Shown here in pieces: positions 43,046-53,729 of a DNA stretch of 64,000 nt (its first letter is position 1; each line of letters begins with the position of its first letter). The translations under genes were made by a program, and so were the position numbers. The DNA lies in contig SVSD01000005.1 of the NCBI GenBank assembly GCA_015064485.1, positions 1 through 64,000 of the forward strand, read 5' to 3'. This stretch comes from Oscillospiraceae bacterium. GTDB taxonomy: Bacteria; Bacillota; Clostridia; Oscillospirales; CAG-382. The notes under the pieces are model-generated. The model made no database searches and had not been told where the DNA came from. It saw nothing but the letters and a program-made list of their open reading frames with translations.

Positions 43046-43513
43046 TCATTCAATAATCTCGATTTTCGTTATCTCGATATAAACTTTTGAAACGCCTGCG
43101 CGAAGCACAACAAAATCTCCGAGAAAATATGTGTGTCCGCCGATATCAACGCCGTTGTCAAGCTTTTTGCCGCTCGCTATACTTGTCAGAACCATAGAGG
43201 AATAGTCCGGTTTATCGGTAATTATCCATTCGCCCGAATCCGTGACAATACTCGAAAGAGAATCGGACACAGTCTTACTTTCAAGTGTTCCAAGATCTGT
43301 TTTATTGTTGTCATCAAACATACGGCAACCGACTTCAACTTTATCTACAACAAAATCGCTTACTTCTTTTGTGGTAAAAGTAAGTTTTACCTGTTGAGCT
43401 TCGGAATTATCAGAAGCAAAAAAGAGCTTATATGCGCCAAAGAAAACAGCCGCAATCAGAACAAGCAAAACTATTACATCAAAAAAGTTTATTTTAGTCT
43501 TCTTTTCCATCAT
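43046..43513 (-). CDS. DUF4330 protein, second of a pair
   Basis: A 155-residue protein with an N-terminal membrane anchor (about residues 10-30), followed by a beta-rich extracytoplasmic domain ending in HTYFLGDFVVLRAG...YIEITKIEI. It matches the DUF4330 family, which is common next to clostridial exopolysaccharide genes; its function is unknown. Its stop is followed by the Wzy-like gene, whose ribosome binding site it contains. ATG 43513 or 43510. Confidence 0.85.
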   Translation of the reverse strand: MMEKKTKINFFDVIVLLVLIAAVFFGAYKLFFASDNSEAQQVKLTFTTKEVSDFVVDKVEVGCRMFDDNNKTDLGTLESKTVSDSLSSIVTDSGEWIITDKPDYSSMVLTSIASGKKLDNGVDIGGHTYFLGDFVVLRAGVSKVYIEITKIEIIE

Positions 43514-43984
43514 TTAACCCTCCACAACTTCAATATCTTTTACTCTGGCAGTAAATCTAGAGTCGCCGACAAGAAGTGTCAAAGTGTGGCCGACACCATA
43601 AATGTTATCGTCAAATACTGCACCTATATCGCTGTAAACGGCCTCGGTTTCGCACTTGATAGTAATTGAGCGGTAGCCGCTTCTTGTTGTTTTTATATAT
43701 TCATTTTTATCTGTTGCAATATAAGAAACAGAGTCTGCGATTTCTATATTTGCATTACCGAAAACAACTTCTGTCGTACTGTCGGAAACAATATCGCCGT
43801 CCTTCATATATTCGGCAATAGATTCGCTGACTTCTTCGGAATAAAATGTGATAACCATATTTTTATTTTCGCCGTTTGCAGCCCCTTTATCGGTCAATTT
43901 AGAAACGCCGACCACCAAAACTGCAACCAGTACCACAAGGATAACAAGAAGGTCGATGACATTTATTCTTTTCTTAGACTTCAT
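43514..43984 (-). CDS. DUF4330 protein, first of a pair
   Basis: A 156-residue paralogue of the next gene: the INVIDLLVILVVLVAVLVVGVSKL anchor is of the same design, shown here in outline, with a matching central SIAEYMKDGDIV and C-terminal GVGHTLTLLVGDSRFTARVKDIEV. The two adjacent copies (stop and start adjoin exactly) have diverged to low identity, so the duplication is old. GGAGG precedes the ATG. Confidence 0.85.
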   Translation of the reverse strand: MKSKKRINVIDLLVILVVLVAVLVVGVSKLTDKGAANGENKNMVITFYSEEVSESIAEYMKDGDIVSDSTTEVVFGNANIEIADSVSYIATDKNEYIKTTRSGYRSITIKCETEAVYSDIGAVFDDNIYGVGHTLTLLVGDSRFTARVKDIEVVEG

Positions 43985-43998
43985 AATTTTACCTCCGT

Positions 43999-45084
43999 TT
44001 ATTTAATCGCTTTTTCATAACAGTCATAAACTTTATTAAATACATTTTGTATATCAAAATGCTCTTTTACGCAAGCAAAGGCATTCTGGGAAGATGTTTC
44101 GTATTTGTCTTTATCGCACATATATTTTACGATCTCATCTGCGCAAGACTTCACATCGCCGTATTCAACAAGAACACCGCAAGCAGTTTTGTCATTTATA
44201 ATATCGACCGTTCCTCCAACATTTGTAGCGACAACAGGTATCCCGAAGCTTAAAGCTTCGATAATTGCAAAACTGAGAGCTTCCGTCGATGAAAGATTTA
44301 CAAAAAGGTCGGACGCACAAAGGATGTTTTGAGTATCGGTTCGGTAGCCAAGCTGATATATATTATCTCTTAACCCAAGACTATCAATTTTATCTGAAAT
44401 TTCATCATACAAAGGGCCGTCGCCTGCGACTACAAACGCAAAATCTTCAATATTTCTTTTTTTCATCTCATCAACCGTATCAACAAGGAAATGCAGTCCC
44501 TTTTCGGCACTGTATCTTGTAAGGGTTGAAATAACATATGTGTTATCAGCTATTCCAAGTTCATTTCTCAAAGTCGAAGTGTTTTTTTCAGCAATCTTTA
44601 TGCCGTTAAAGACAACTTCAATCTTTTCCTTCTTTACTCCATTTGATATAAGAACATCTTTTCCGCAATTACAAACTGCAAAAACCTTTTCATTAAAGGG
44701 AGATATAATTTTATTTATAATCTTCCAAAAAGCCCCCTGAGTCATTATCAGATGGTTTGTATTAAAGACTTTTATTTTTTTATTAAACAGTTTTGAAAGC
44801 ACCGCAATTACATTTTCTCTTGGAAACTGTGTGTGGATGATATCAATACCGTTTTCTTTACAGTATTTTGCAAGCAGTCTTGCGGCTCTCAAATCCAAAA
44901 CATTCTTCATAGGAAGCCGAAAACAGCTAACGCCCATATCTTCAAGCTGTTCCCTCAGAAGGCCGTCTTCATTATATGCGAAATAGCAATTCGCTTTTGA
45001 GCCATTATATTCAGAAACAAGGTCGCGTACATACTTTTCGGTTCCGCCCTTGCCGGCGTAATTTAAAAGATATAATATATTCAT
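43999..45084 (-). CDS. GT4-family glycosyltransferase
   Basis: A 361-residue GT-B glycosyltransferase. It has LLNYAGKGGTEKYV (acceptor loop), FVVAGDGPLYDEI, and EALSFGIPVVATNVGGTVDII with the EX7E-type Glu for nucleotide-sugar binding. It resembles WsaF/EpsF-type enzymes. It lies between the flippase and the DUF4330 pair, and should add a sugar to a lipid-linked surface glycan in the cytoplasm. ATG 45084 with AAGGAAGG upstream. Confidence 0.9.
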   Translation of the reverse strand: MNILYLLNYAGKGGTEKYVRDLVSEYNGSKANCYFAYNEDGLLREQLEDMGVSCFRLPMKNVLDLRAARLLAKYCKENGIDIIHTQFPRENVIAVLSKLFNKKIKVFNTNHLIMTQGAFWKIINKIISPFNEKVFAVCNCGKDVLISNGVKKEKIEVVFNGIKIAEKNTSTLRNELGIADNTYVISTLTRYSAEKGLHFLVDTVDEMKKRNIEDFAFVVAGDGPLYDEISDKIDSLGLRDNIYQLGYRTDTQNILCASDLFVNLSSTEALSFAIIEALSFGIPVVATNVGGTVDIINDKTACGVLVEYGDVKSCADEIVKYMCDKDKYETSSQNAFACVKEHFDIQNVFNKVYDCYEKAIK

Positions 45085-45085
45085 A

Positions 45086-46642
45086 TCAGCCTTCCTTTTT
45101 GTTTGTACGGAATTTTGCAACGAATGACGATACAAATTCCTTTATCTGCTCAACTTTAAACAAATACAAAAGCAAACCGTAAACCGCAATACCGCAGCCT
45201 GTAGGTACAAAAAGTTTTATGATACGGCTTATAAGAGAATCATCCAAGTAAATTCCAAACAACTCGGATATTCCGATAACTACCGCCGACATAACAAGAG
45301 ATGCTGCAAGAGATTTCAATACAACCGATAAAGTTGATTCAAGAAAACCTCCGACTTTTTTGTTGAGCACAACAATAAGAATAGCAGCTCCGGTCAAAGA
45401 TGCACATGAATATGCAAACGGAATTCCGTATGCTCCGATATACTTCATAAGTAAAAGACTCAGCGTTATGTTTACAAGCATAATGATAAAGCCGTTAATC
45501 GCCGAAACAAGTGTCTTTTTAAGAGCATAAAACGCTCTGTCAAGTATCTCTTTAAGCCCGATACCAACAATTCCGATCGAATATATGGCAATAAGACGGG
45601 CTCCGTTTTCAATATCTGAACTATCAATCTTTCCCCATTTTGTAATGAGTTCAAGAAGTGGAACTCTTACACAGAAAAGCCCGAATGTGATAGGGATAAG
45701 AAGCAATAAAACTGAATTCAAAACGCTGTTTAATGTTTTTCTGTATTCGCCCATTTGTCCGGTTGCAGCATATTCGGTAAGCTTCGGATAAAGCACTGCA
45801 GTGATGGAATAAACAAATGCCAGAACCATATTAAGAATAAGGTTTTGTATGAATGTTAAAAGCGTTACCATTCCTTCGTAATTCGCTATCATAGTAACAT
45901 TATAAAACATATTGAGCTGATAAGATGAAGCGCCGAGAAGAACGGGAAGCGTCATTTTACCGGCTTTTATAATATCGGGATCTTTGAGATTGAAAGAAGG
46001 GGTAAATCTGTATCCTTTTTTCAAAAGCGGAGGAATAAGAATAAGCGCCTGTAAAGAAAGACCGATAAAGGTTGCAACCAAAAGACCCTCTACACCGAAT
46101 TTGTCAGACAAAAAAACCACATAAAGTATAACCGTAAGACTACTCGGAACACTTACAAATGCAGGCCAACCAAAAACGCCCTCGGATTGCAGCATTCCCT
46201 GAAAAATATAATTAAGTCCGTAGAAAATCATAACGGGCATCATTATCATAAGTGCTTTTGTGCAGAAAGCTCTTGTTTCTTCAGTTGCGTTAAATCCTGT
46301 AAGTCTCGGAAGAACAGGCGACAATGCGATACCTATTATTGCCAAAACAACAGTAAATACGGTTGCAATCGTAATAATATTGTCGGCAAACTTTTTCGCG
46401 CTTTTTCTGTTATTATTTGCAATATAATCGGTATATATCGGAATAACAACAGTAGAAAGTGCTGTTCCAAAACAATTAAATATAATATTGGGTAAAGAGA
46501 TTGCGTATGAATAGACTTCAATCTCCGCGCCTCTGACGCCAAAGGTTGACATATAAAACTGTGTACTGACAAGCGACAATACTCTTGACAATACCATAAT
46601 CAGCATAACATAGCTGATAGATCCGAGTAGTTTCTTTTTCAT
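45086..46642 (-). CDS. MurJ/MviN-type lipid-linked glycan flippase
   Basis: A 518-residue MOP-superfamily exporter with about 14 membrane helices. The start VMLIMVLSRVLSLVSTQFYMSTFG and the following ALSTVVIPIY fit MurJ. In Firmicutes such proteins either flip lipid II or act as Wzx-type flippases for surface polymers; the surrounding glycosyltransferases favour the second, but both remain possible. It is the first gene of the operon. Confidence 0.88.
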   Translation of the reverse strand: MKKKLLGSISYVMLIMVLSRVLSLVSTQFYMSTFGVRGAEIEVYSYAISLPNIIFNCFGTALSTVVIPIYTDYIANNNRKSAKKFADNIITIATVFTVVLAIIGIALSPVLPRLTGFNATEETRAFCTKALMIMMPVMIFYGLNYIFQGMLQSEGVFGWPAFVSVPSSLTVILYVVFLSDKFGVEGLLVATFIGLSLQALILIPPLLKKGYRFTPSFNLKDPDIIKAGKMTLPVLLGASSYQLNMFYNVTMIANYEGMVTLLTFIQNLILNMVLAFVYSITAVLYPKLTEYAATGQMGEYRKTLNSVLNSVLLLLIPITFGLFCVRVPLLELITKWGKIDSSDIENGARLIAIYSIGIVGIGLKEILDRAFYALKKTLVSAINGFIIMLVNITLSLLLMKYIGAYGIPFAYSCASLTGAAILIVVLNKKVGGFLESTLSVVLKSLAASLVMSAVVIGISELFGIYLDDSLISRIIKLFVPTGCGIAVYGLLLYLFKVEQIKEFVSSFVAKFRTNKKEG

Positions 46643-46685
46643 TATGACTCCGAATTCTTTATTTGTTTATAATTTCCAAATAAAT

Positions 46686-46714
46686 ATTATACCATAATAT
46701 TTTATATTTGTCTA
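46686..46714 (-). promoter_or_regulatory. Promoter of the polysaccharide operon
   Basis: Minus-strand TAGACA (46714-46709) and TATAAT (46691-46686) with a 17-bp spacer, about 40 bp before the flippase start. Confidence 0.6.
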
Positions 46715-46738
46715 CAAATAATAGTAAATAAAGGCAAT

Positions 46739-49700
46739 TTATCCTTCAAGTTCGATATAATCCGAATGTGCAAAAGAATATATAACGAGTCTTATATCGT
46801 TTAAACCTGTCATTTCTTTTACCGCTCTTTTATAGTAATAAAGCTGTAGCGAATATCTTTCGGACAATACTCTTATATCTTTTACTTTATCTGTTTTAAA
46901 ATCGATGATACAAAACTTTCCGTTTTCATCTCGGAAAAAACAGTCTATTTTACCTTGGATAAGCATTGTTTCGTTTTCAAAAACCGAATCATCAGCATGT
47001 TCGTACATCTCAGAAATCGGAATGTTGATCGTAAACGACGATTCTCTTTTGATAAATTCAGCCTTTGAAATTTCAGCATAAACGCCGCTTTTAAAAAACT
47101 CAGCAAGCTTATCAAAATCAAGCATTTCAAACTGTTCGCCGGTAATGTATCCGTTTTCAAGAAGCCTTCTCGCCTCATAATAGCAATCGCTTTCGCAATT
47201 TTTATAATCAGCATACTGCATAAATGTATGCATAGCGGTTCCGACTTCCTCCGGTTTTTTTGCAGTATCATCAAGAAAAGCCGGCTGCAAAAGATCGTTT
47301 GAAGACGGTGTGATACTGCCGCCCGTTTTAAGCTTTCCGTTTTTAATATCCGACACACTGATTTTCGAAAGAACTTTTGAAAGCTCTCGGTAAGGATAAT
47401 TAAAAAGCACGCGCTTTTTTATATCTTCGCTTAAAGCTGAAAAGCCGTTGTCATCCTCTTTGGTTTCCGCTTTCTGATTTTTATAAACAGCTTTTGACAA
47501 AACACTAGTTACGGTAAAACTATTATTTGAATCCGCCTTTATATCGCTTCGTTCGAAACCTATTTCATCAAATTGGTCATTCATACGGTCGTACAACGAT
47601 ATGACAGGATAAATCCAACCGGCAAAAGAATTTGCGCGGGAAATATAGTTTCTGCCGCCTCTTCCCTTTTCATAATACGACACAAGCGCCTTTTTATCAA
47701 CCTTTTCAAGCATAATAACCAGCCTGTCTTTTGCGCGGGTCATAGCTACATATAAAAGCCTTTTTTGCTCTTCAAGTGCAAGTTTAAGTTCGGAATGTCT
47801 GACAGCTGCTCTGAATGGTGTATCAAATTTCACGCTTGAAGTTGCAGATTCCGCACTTCTTACAGACGGAAGATCGCAAAGTTTGAAAGTTACGCCAAGG
47901 CTGTCGCTGATTATGCAGGAAGACTGTTCATCGCTCTTATTAAATGCAGATGAAAGTCCGCAAAGGAAGCAAACAGGAAATTCAAGTCCCTTTGAATGGT
48001 GAACACTCATAATCCTTACGGCTGAAGCAGTATCAGAAGATGATGCTGAAATAATATCCTTAGGATCCTTTGCCTGATCGTTAAGATACTCAAGAAAAGC
48101 ACAAAGACCTCTGAAAGATGTTTTTTCAAAGTTTCTTGCAAGATTGTAAAGTATCATCAGGTTTTCACGGCGTAAAGGTGCTGATTGAGTAAATCTGTTA
48201 AAGGATTTTTCCGAAACAACATTCATAAGATGAAGCTCAGAATAAAGCTTCAACAAAAGTTTATCTGACGAATTTCCCACAGAATACTTTCTGAATCTTT
48301 CGATCGTTTCAACAAATTTTTTGCATTTAAGAGAAATATCATCATCCGAATCGGAATCTGCAAATGCTTTTACCGATTCCCAAACACTTTCATCACTTCC
48401 TGCAATACCGCCACTCAGTCTTCTTATTGTCAAAAGGTCATCATCGGAAAACATAAATATCTCCGAACGCATAGCACCGGTTACATAAACATCCCTTAAC
48501 GGATTGTCAATAGCATTAAGTATGCAAAGACAAAGAAGTATTTCTGCGTTTTCAAAAAAGTTTTCGCTGACCTCGGAATGGGCAGGAATACCGCAGTTTT
48601 CAAAATACTTGGCATATTTTTCCGCTACATTTTTAACCTTAGGCAATAGTACGGTTATATCTCCGTAATCATACATCTTTCCGTCGGAGCTGATATAGGA
48701 GGGATTATTTACTATCTCTAGGATCTTCAAAGCCGTTGCTTTCATTTCGTCTGTATAATAATCCTTTTCGTCGGCTTCGTCGGGAGAAAAAAGAACAATT
48801 TCCGTTGGTGCATCTACTTTAAACGATTCGTGTTTTGAATAGATGAGTCTGTCCCCTTCGCCGTATGATTCCCTCATTATTTCGGAAAATATAAGATTTG
48901 TGAAGTTTACAACGCCCTCAGAACATCTGAAGTTATCGGCAAGGAATTCCTTATGTTCACAACCGCTATCTTCTTCTCCGATTCTTACAAACCTTTGAAG
49001 GTATGAGGCGAAAAGCTCGGGGCGCGCACCTCTGAAGCGGTAGATACTTTGCTTTATATCACCGACCATAAAACGGTTCAATTCATATCCGTTTTCATCA
49101 TATCTGCATATAGCACGAAAAATAGTATCCTGAATGGGATTGATATCCTGATACTCGTCAATATATATTTCCGCAAAGCTGTTTCTGTATTTTTTAGCAA
49201 CATCCGTTATTTCAAGTTTTCCGGTTTCTTCATCATTTTCTTTAACAAAAAGCCTATATGTAAGTCTTTCAGCATCCGAAAAATCAATAAATCCTCTTTC
49301 GTATTTTTCTTCTTTATATCGTTTATCTATCATAAACACGATATCAAAAACCGTCGAAAGTATTTTAAGACAATCGCCTGCTGCCAATTTGATTTTTTCT
49401 TGATCTGCTCCGAAAAACAACTTTCTGTGGGTATTGAAAGTGTCATATGCATCGCCACGCAGAGATTTTATAGTTTCAACCTCAAGCTCATCATAATCAT
49501 ATTTCTTTGCCGGGAGAGCCGTAAGCCTTGTTGTGGTTACAGACGAAACGGCGGCTGAAGTTTTTATATAGTTTTCTATATCAAGTGAAGAAAGCGCACA
49601 TTTAGCATTATCGAGGTCGGTTGAAAAGATACCTACATATTTTGCATACTTTTCTTGATTTTCCATCCTTTCAAGCGCAGAATTTATACCTTCGATATAT

Positions 49701-50416
49701 GCTTCGATGTCGCTTTTTATAATTTCAAAAGCGATCTTTCCGTATTCTGTTCCGAGAAAATCCTTTTCGCAGATCTCCTGATAAAAACAAAGTGCTTTTT
49801 CACACCATTTTTCCGGTTCGGGAAAAGACATAATTTTCTTGTAAAGCTTTTGCAGAAGCGATATAAAGCCCTCGTCGTTTTTGCTGCCTGAAAAGATCTC
49901 TACAGCATCAAAAAAAGCCGCGCCGTCTAAAGACTGAGCATACATATCTTCGACAACCCGCTCGGTTACGCGGCGAAGCAATAGTTCCGCTTCCGAACCA
50001 TCGCATATCCGAAGTTTAGCAGGCAAAGAAAGAAGCTGAAAATGTTTTCTTACAACACCAAGACAAAACGAACTGATAGTAGAGATATTAGCGTATTTTA
50101 TTTTAGAAAGCTGCCGCATCGCCTTGCGGTTTCCTATATCTTTTGAAACCGCTTCGGAAACGGTGCGCTCTATCTTTTCGGAAAGATCCTTTGCGGATGC
50201 ATTTGTGAAGGTAACAATAAGAAAATCGTCTATTTCAACCGGGTCGTCGGGATTTGTTATACGGCTGATTATTCTTTTTGACAAAGTTGATGTTTTTCCG
50301 CTTCCCGCACCCGCAGAAACAAGGAGAGTTTTGCCTCTGTGAATAACGGCGTTGCGCTGTTGTTCCGTAAGGTTTTTGTCATTTACAGCTGATGATACAA
50401 CTTTTTGATTTTCCAA
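46739..50416 (-). CDS. addA: ATP-dependent helicase/nuclease subunit A
   Basis: A 1225-residue subunit of the AddAB helicase-nuclease, the Firmicute counterpart of RecBCD. Walker A is SAGAGSGKT (about 34-42), the Walker B region is YIDEYQDINPIQ, helicase motif III and the GDIKQSIYRFRGA segment follow, and the C-terminal PD-(D/E)XK nuclease reads GKIDCFFRDENGKFCIIDFKTDK (Asp...Asp-Phe-Lys), shown here in outline. A TTG start at 50416 with AGGAGGTG upstream. It lies 2 nt after addB, whose last codons contain the ribosome binding site. Confidence 0.96.
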   Translation of the reverse strand: MENQKVVSSAVNDKNLTEQQRNAVIHRGKTLLVSAGAGSGKTSTLSKRIISRITNPDDPVEIDDFLIVTFTNASAKDLSEKIERTVSEAVSKDIGNRKAMRQLSKIKYANISTISSFCLGVVRKHFQLLSLPAKLRICDGSEAELLLRRVTERVVEDMYAQSLDGAAFFDAVEIFSGSKNDEGFISLLQKLYKKIMSFPEPEKWCEKALCFYQEICEKDFLGTEYGKIAFEIIKSDIEAYIEGINSALERMENQEKYAKYVGIFSTDLDNAKCALSSLDIENYIKTSAAVSSVTTTRLTALPAKKYDYDELEVETIKSLRGDAYDTFNTHRKLFFGADQEKIKLAAGDCLKILSTVFDIVFMIDKRYKEEKYERGFIDFSDAERLTYRLFVKENDEETGKLEITDVAKKYRNSFAEIYIDEYQDINPIQDTIFRAICRYDENGYELNRFMVGDIKQSIYRFRGARPELFASYLQRFVRIGEEDSGCEHKEFLADNFRCSEGVVNFTNLIFSEIMRESYGEGDRLIYSKHESFKVDAPTEIVLFSPDEADEKDYYTDEMKATALKILEIVNNPSYISSDGKMYDYGDITVLLPKVKNVAEKYAKYFENCGIPAHSEVSENFFENAEILLCLCILNAIDNPLRDVYVTGAMRSEIFMFSDDDLLTIRRLSGGIAGSDESVWESVKAFADSDSDDDISLKCKKFVETIERFRKYSVGNSSDKLLLKLYSELHLMNVVSEKSFNRFTQSAPLRRENLMILYNLARNFEKTSFRGLCAFLEYLNDQAKDPKDIISASSSDTASAVRIMSVHHSKGLEFPVCFLCGLSSAFNKSDEQSSCIISDSLGVTFKLCDLPSVRSAESATSSVKFDTPFRAAVRHSELKLALEEQKRLLYVAMTRAKDRLVIMLEKVDKKALVSYYEKGRGGRNYISRANSFAGWIYPVISLYDRMNDQFDEIGFERSDIKADSNNSFTVTSVLSKAVYKNQKAETKEDDNGFSALSEDIKKRVLFNYPYRELSKVLSKISVSDIKNGKLKTGGSITPSSNDLLQPAFLDDTAKKPEEVGTAMHTFMQYADYKNCESDCYYEARRLLENGYITGEQFEMLDFDKLAEFFKSGVYAEISKAEFIKRESSFTINIPISEMYEHADDSVFENETMLIQGKIDCFFRDENGKFCIIDFKTDKVKDIRVLSERYSLQLYYYKRAVKEMTGLNDIRLVIYSFAHSDYIELEG

Positions 50417-50418
50417 AT

Positions 50419-53400
50419 CTACACCTCCTCCAGTTCGTATCTTATCGAAGGATTTTTTCTGTCAAGTCGGCACACCGCGGCATAATCACAATATGAACAC
50501 GGGCTTGCGACTTGTTTATAAGGGTTTGTATCAATATTTCCCATATACATAAGACTTGCAAGCTTTCCCGATACTGACGCCGCTTTTTTTAATAATGCAC
50601 CCATTTCCTCAAGACTTGTCACCTTTGAGCGTCTTTTATCAAATTCACCGTCTTTTGTAAGCTTTGCCGGAACATATTTCCCGCTTATTCCTTTATCCAT
50701 AGCGTCAAGTACATCTTTGTCATCAATAAGGATACCGTCGCCCTTAAATGAAGTTTCCGCAGTTGAATTATATTTTGATTCCATATCGTCGCCTAAAACG
50801 GCATCCTTTATCTCAGGCTTTCTCACAGGTACATACAAAACGCCCGCAGGAACGATATTTTCACCGTATTTTTTAGTTTTACTGAGTTCGATACAGTAAA
50901 GATACAAAAGCATCTGCAAGTTAAAGCCGTATGCAACATCGTCTTTTCTGAAATGCTTTGTTCCTGTTTTGTAGTCAATTATTCTGACATATGTTTTATC
51001 GCCGCACTTATATACATCCGCTCTGTCAACTTGTCCGACGATATGAAGTTCTCCGAGTATACTTCCGTCATCCCCTACAAGCTCAATAGGCGGTGCTTTT
51101 ATGCAATCGTCTGACATTCCGATATTTACTTCAAAATCCGCAGGTATAAAATCGGATTGAGCGATATCATCCGTAAGATGTACTGCAAGAGATGTGAGTA
51201 TTGCAGAAAGTCTGTTATAAAGATACTTGAATCTTTTTGAAACAGCATTATCATGACCTTTTGCGTGGGTTATGTTGTCAAAATGCATGCTTAGAAGCTC
51301 TTTTATTCTCTTTTTTGACATTTCGTGGGAATAAGAATTACCTTCAAGCTTTGCATCAGCGAGTTCTTTAACAAAGATTTCAAGAATTTTATGTGATATA
51401 AGACCTGTTTGTATGCTGTCAAGTTCTGCTGTCTTTTCGGGTTTTACTTTGAGTACATAACGGTTAAAATAATTAAACCGGCAGCTGCTGTAACATTCAA
51501 AGCGCGATGGACTTGAATAAACATTTTTTCCGAAAAGCTCTGCTGTTTTATCGCATGAAAGCTTTCCTTTTTCGTTAAGAATCATATCTGCTTTTTCAAA
51601 TAAAGCTCTGTATTCCTCATTTTCAGACAAGACAGCCTTTGAAGCGTTTACAAATTCGTCATCCCCAAAAGAATACATATCATCGACAAGTGATATTGGT
51701 GTTGTTATATTTGAAACTTTATCTTCAAATGGATATTTTATGTAAAGCGAGTTTTCGAAAAGATTCTGCACAGTATCAAGCAAAACCGATTTTCTCAACG
51801 GTTTGTTGTCGCAATCCTTTTCGGAATACAGCAAAAACAGCTTGTCGTAAGGGTCGCAAAAAATATTGTACGCAAGGAAAAACTCATCATAAGCGCAATC
51901 TTTTGCAGGCTTTGAAATATTTAATCCGACCTCAGACAAGGCTTTTTTCTCCGCATCCGAAAAAATACTGTTTTCTTCGTTTTGCATCGGAAAATATTCG
52001 TTATTGCAACCGAGAACAAACATATATTTTATCGTTTCGCTTCTGATAAGGTCGGCAGAACCGATAAGAACACTGTCAGCAGATTCGGGAATATCTAAAA
52101 CTCCGTATTCATTAATTACCGCCTTAAAAAGCTCTGCGAAAAATTTCGGCTTCATCTCGTCGTACCCGAAAACACGAACGATCTCGTCAAGAGCTTTTAT
52201 CGTAAGATTCCAGAAACGCACATCATCCTGTTCTCTGAGGTTATCAGCATAATTTGAGTCTTTCATAAGACGGAAAACAGCGGCGGCAATATCTCTGCAG
52301 CAAACAGAATCAGAAATATCCTCGGAAAATTTTGCAACAGCTCCCATAACCGTTTCCTTGGCAGTATTTATTTCAGAAAGCATCTGTGCATCCTTTTCGG
52401 TAAATTCGGAAGAATATCCCGAAGGATTCATAAACCATTCGGAATTGAATCCTTTTTTTCCGTTTATATTCCATGTTCGTATGTAGCTTTCAAGAAGGGA
52501 CGCACTCTCAGGCGAAATCCTAAGCAGCCCCGTTTTTAAAAGAGTTATAAAGCTTTGCATCTTCCAGGAAGAAACAAGCTCGATACAGTTAAGAATGTAT
52601 GAAATTATAGGTTTAGTCAACAAATCCTCTTTTGAAGAAAAAGTATAGGGAATACTTGCCTTTTCGAGAAAGACATCTATTATTCCTTCGTATAAGGATA
52701 TATTTCTTGCACATATCGCTATATCCCTAAAATGAGTTTTACCGTCAGAAATAAGTGTATAAATACTTGAGCTTACCGCCTTCGCCTCATCAATCGGAGT
52801 ATTACAAGTAATTATTTTGATATTATCGCTTGTCCTTTTTTGCATTTCACCGGTCATATTAAGGCAGGCAGCTTCAGTAAAGTTCTTTTCAAGATAAACA
52901 ATATCATTATCAAACCCTACAGGAGAAAGACAAATATCTGAAATTATGCACGATACGCTTTCCGCTATTCTTTTTATACTTTCAGCCGCTTCACACGGTC
53001 TTTCAAACACCTTATCGGTATCATCTTTGTCGGTGCAAAATGTTATATGTACTTCTTTTGACTGTTTAACAATATGTCTTATAATGTCAAGCTCCTGAGG
53101 AGTAAAGCCGTAAAATGAGTCGATAACAACAACTGCATCGCCGAAAAAGTCATTTTTGTCAAGCACTTTTGAAAGCATCTCAAGATTTTCGCCGTCTGTG
53201 CCAAAACACGCTTTTAGCTCCTGTCTGTATGCAGAAGTAAGCAGCGACATATCCTTAAGTTTGCCGCACAATGAGGGATTTGCGTTTTCAAGTTCGTTTA
53301 CCGCCTTATCAATCGTTTCTTGTGTTACATTGTACGCCGAGAATTCGCGGGCAAAATGTACAGCCGCGGAGGCAAACGATAAATCTGAAGAAGAAGACGA

Positions 53401-53718
53401 GTATTCGCAAAGCTCATCCGAAAGCGTATTGATTACCCTCGACATACAAAGCATCTTGCCGACATTATCAAGGAAACTTCCGCACACTCCTCCGAAATTG
53501 CGAAAAACCCGATTACACAATCGGGTAAAGCTCAAAACTTCCGCATACATATTGGCACAGTTTCCGATCTTGTCGGCAATTTTCTTTTCACAGGAAAAAG
53601 TAAACTGTTCAGGGACAATATAATAGCATTTTTTCTTTTCGGAAACACACTTTTTTAGTATATCCATACAATAGCTTGTCTTTCCGTATTTTTTTCGTCC
53701 GAAGACTCTGTAAACCAT
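50419..53718 (-). CDS. addB: ATP-dependent helicase/nuclease subunit B
   Basis: A 1099-residue partner of AddA. The N-terminal GRKKYGKTSY (residues 7-16) is the AddB P-loop, the C-terminal nuclease has VRIIDYKTGT, and an iron-sulphur staple is formed by one Cys in YSSCRFNY and three in SPCSYCDYAAVC. AddB recognises Chi and holds the second nuclease. ATG 53718 follows GGAGG. The gene follows spoIIR by 11 nt. Confidence 0.95.
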   Translation of the reverse strand: MVYRVFGRKKYGKTSYCMDILKKCVSEKKKCYYIVPEQFTFSCEKKIADKIGNCANMYAEVLSFTRLCNRVFRNFGGVCGSFLDNVGKMLCMSRVINTLSDELCEYSSSSSDLSFASAAVHFAREFSAYNVTQETIDKAVNELENANPSLCGKLKDMSLLTSAYRQELKACFGTDGENLEMLSKVLDKNDFFGDAVVVIDSFYGFTPQELDIIRHIVKQSKEVHITFCTDKDDTDKVFERPCEAAESIKRIAESVSCIISDICLSPVGFDNDIVYLEKNFTEAACLNMTGEMQKRTSDNIKIITCNTPIDEAKAVSSSIYTLISDGKTHFRDIAICARNISLYEGIIDVFLEKASIPYTFSSKEDLLTKPIISYILNCIELVSSWKMQSFITLLKTGLLRISPESASLLESYIRTWNINGKKGFNSEWFMNPSGYSSEFTEKDAQMLSEINTAKETVMGAVAKFSEDISDSVCCRDIAAAVFRLMKDSNYADNLREQDDVRFWNLTIKALDEIVRVFGYDEMKPKFFAELFKAVINEYGVLDIPESADSVLIGSADLIRSETIKYMFVLGCNNEYFPMQNEENSIFSDAEKKALSEVGLNISKPAKDCAYDEFFLAYNIFCDPYDKLFLLYSEKDCDNKPLRKSVLLDTVQNLFENSLYIKYPFEDKVSNITTPISLVDDMYSFGDDEFVNASKAVLSENEEYRALFEKADMILNEKGKLSCDKTAELFGKNVYSSPSRFECYSSCRFNYFNRYVLKVKPEKTAELDSIQTGLISHKILEIFVKELADAKLEGNSYSHEMSKKRIKELLSMHFDNITHAKGHDNAVSKRFKYLYNRLSAILTSLAVHLTDDIAQSDFIPADFEVNIGMSDDCIKAPPIELVGDDGSILGELHIVGQVDRADVYKCGDKTYVRIIDYKTGTKHFRKDDVAYGFNLQMLLYLYCIELSKTKKYGENIVPAGVLYVPVRKPEIKDAVLGDDMESKYNSTAETSFKGDGILIDDKDVLDAMDKGISGKYVPAKLTKDGEFDKRRSKVTSLEEMGALLKKAASVSGKLASLMYMGNIDTNPYKQVASPCSYCDYAAVCRLDRKNPSIRYELEEV

Positions 53719-53729
53719 CTTTTCCTCCG

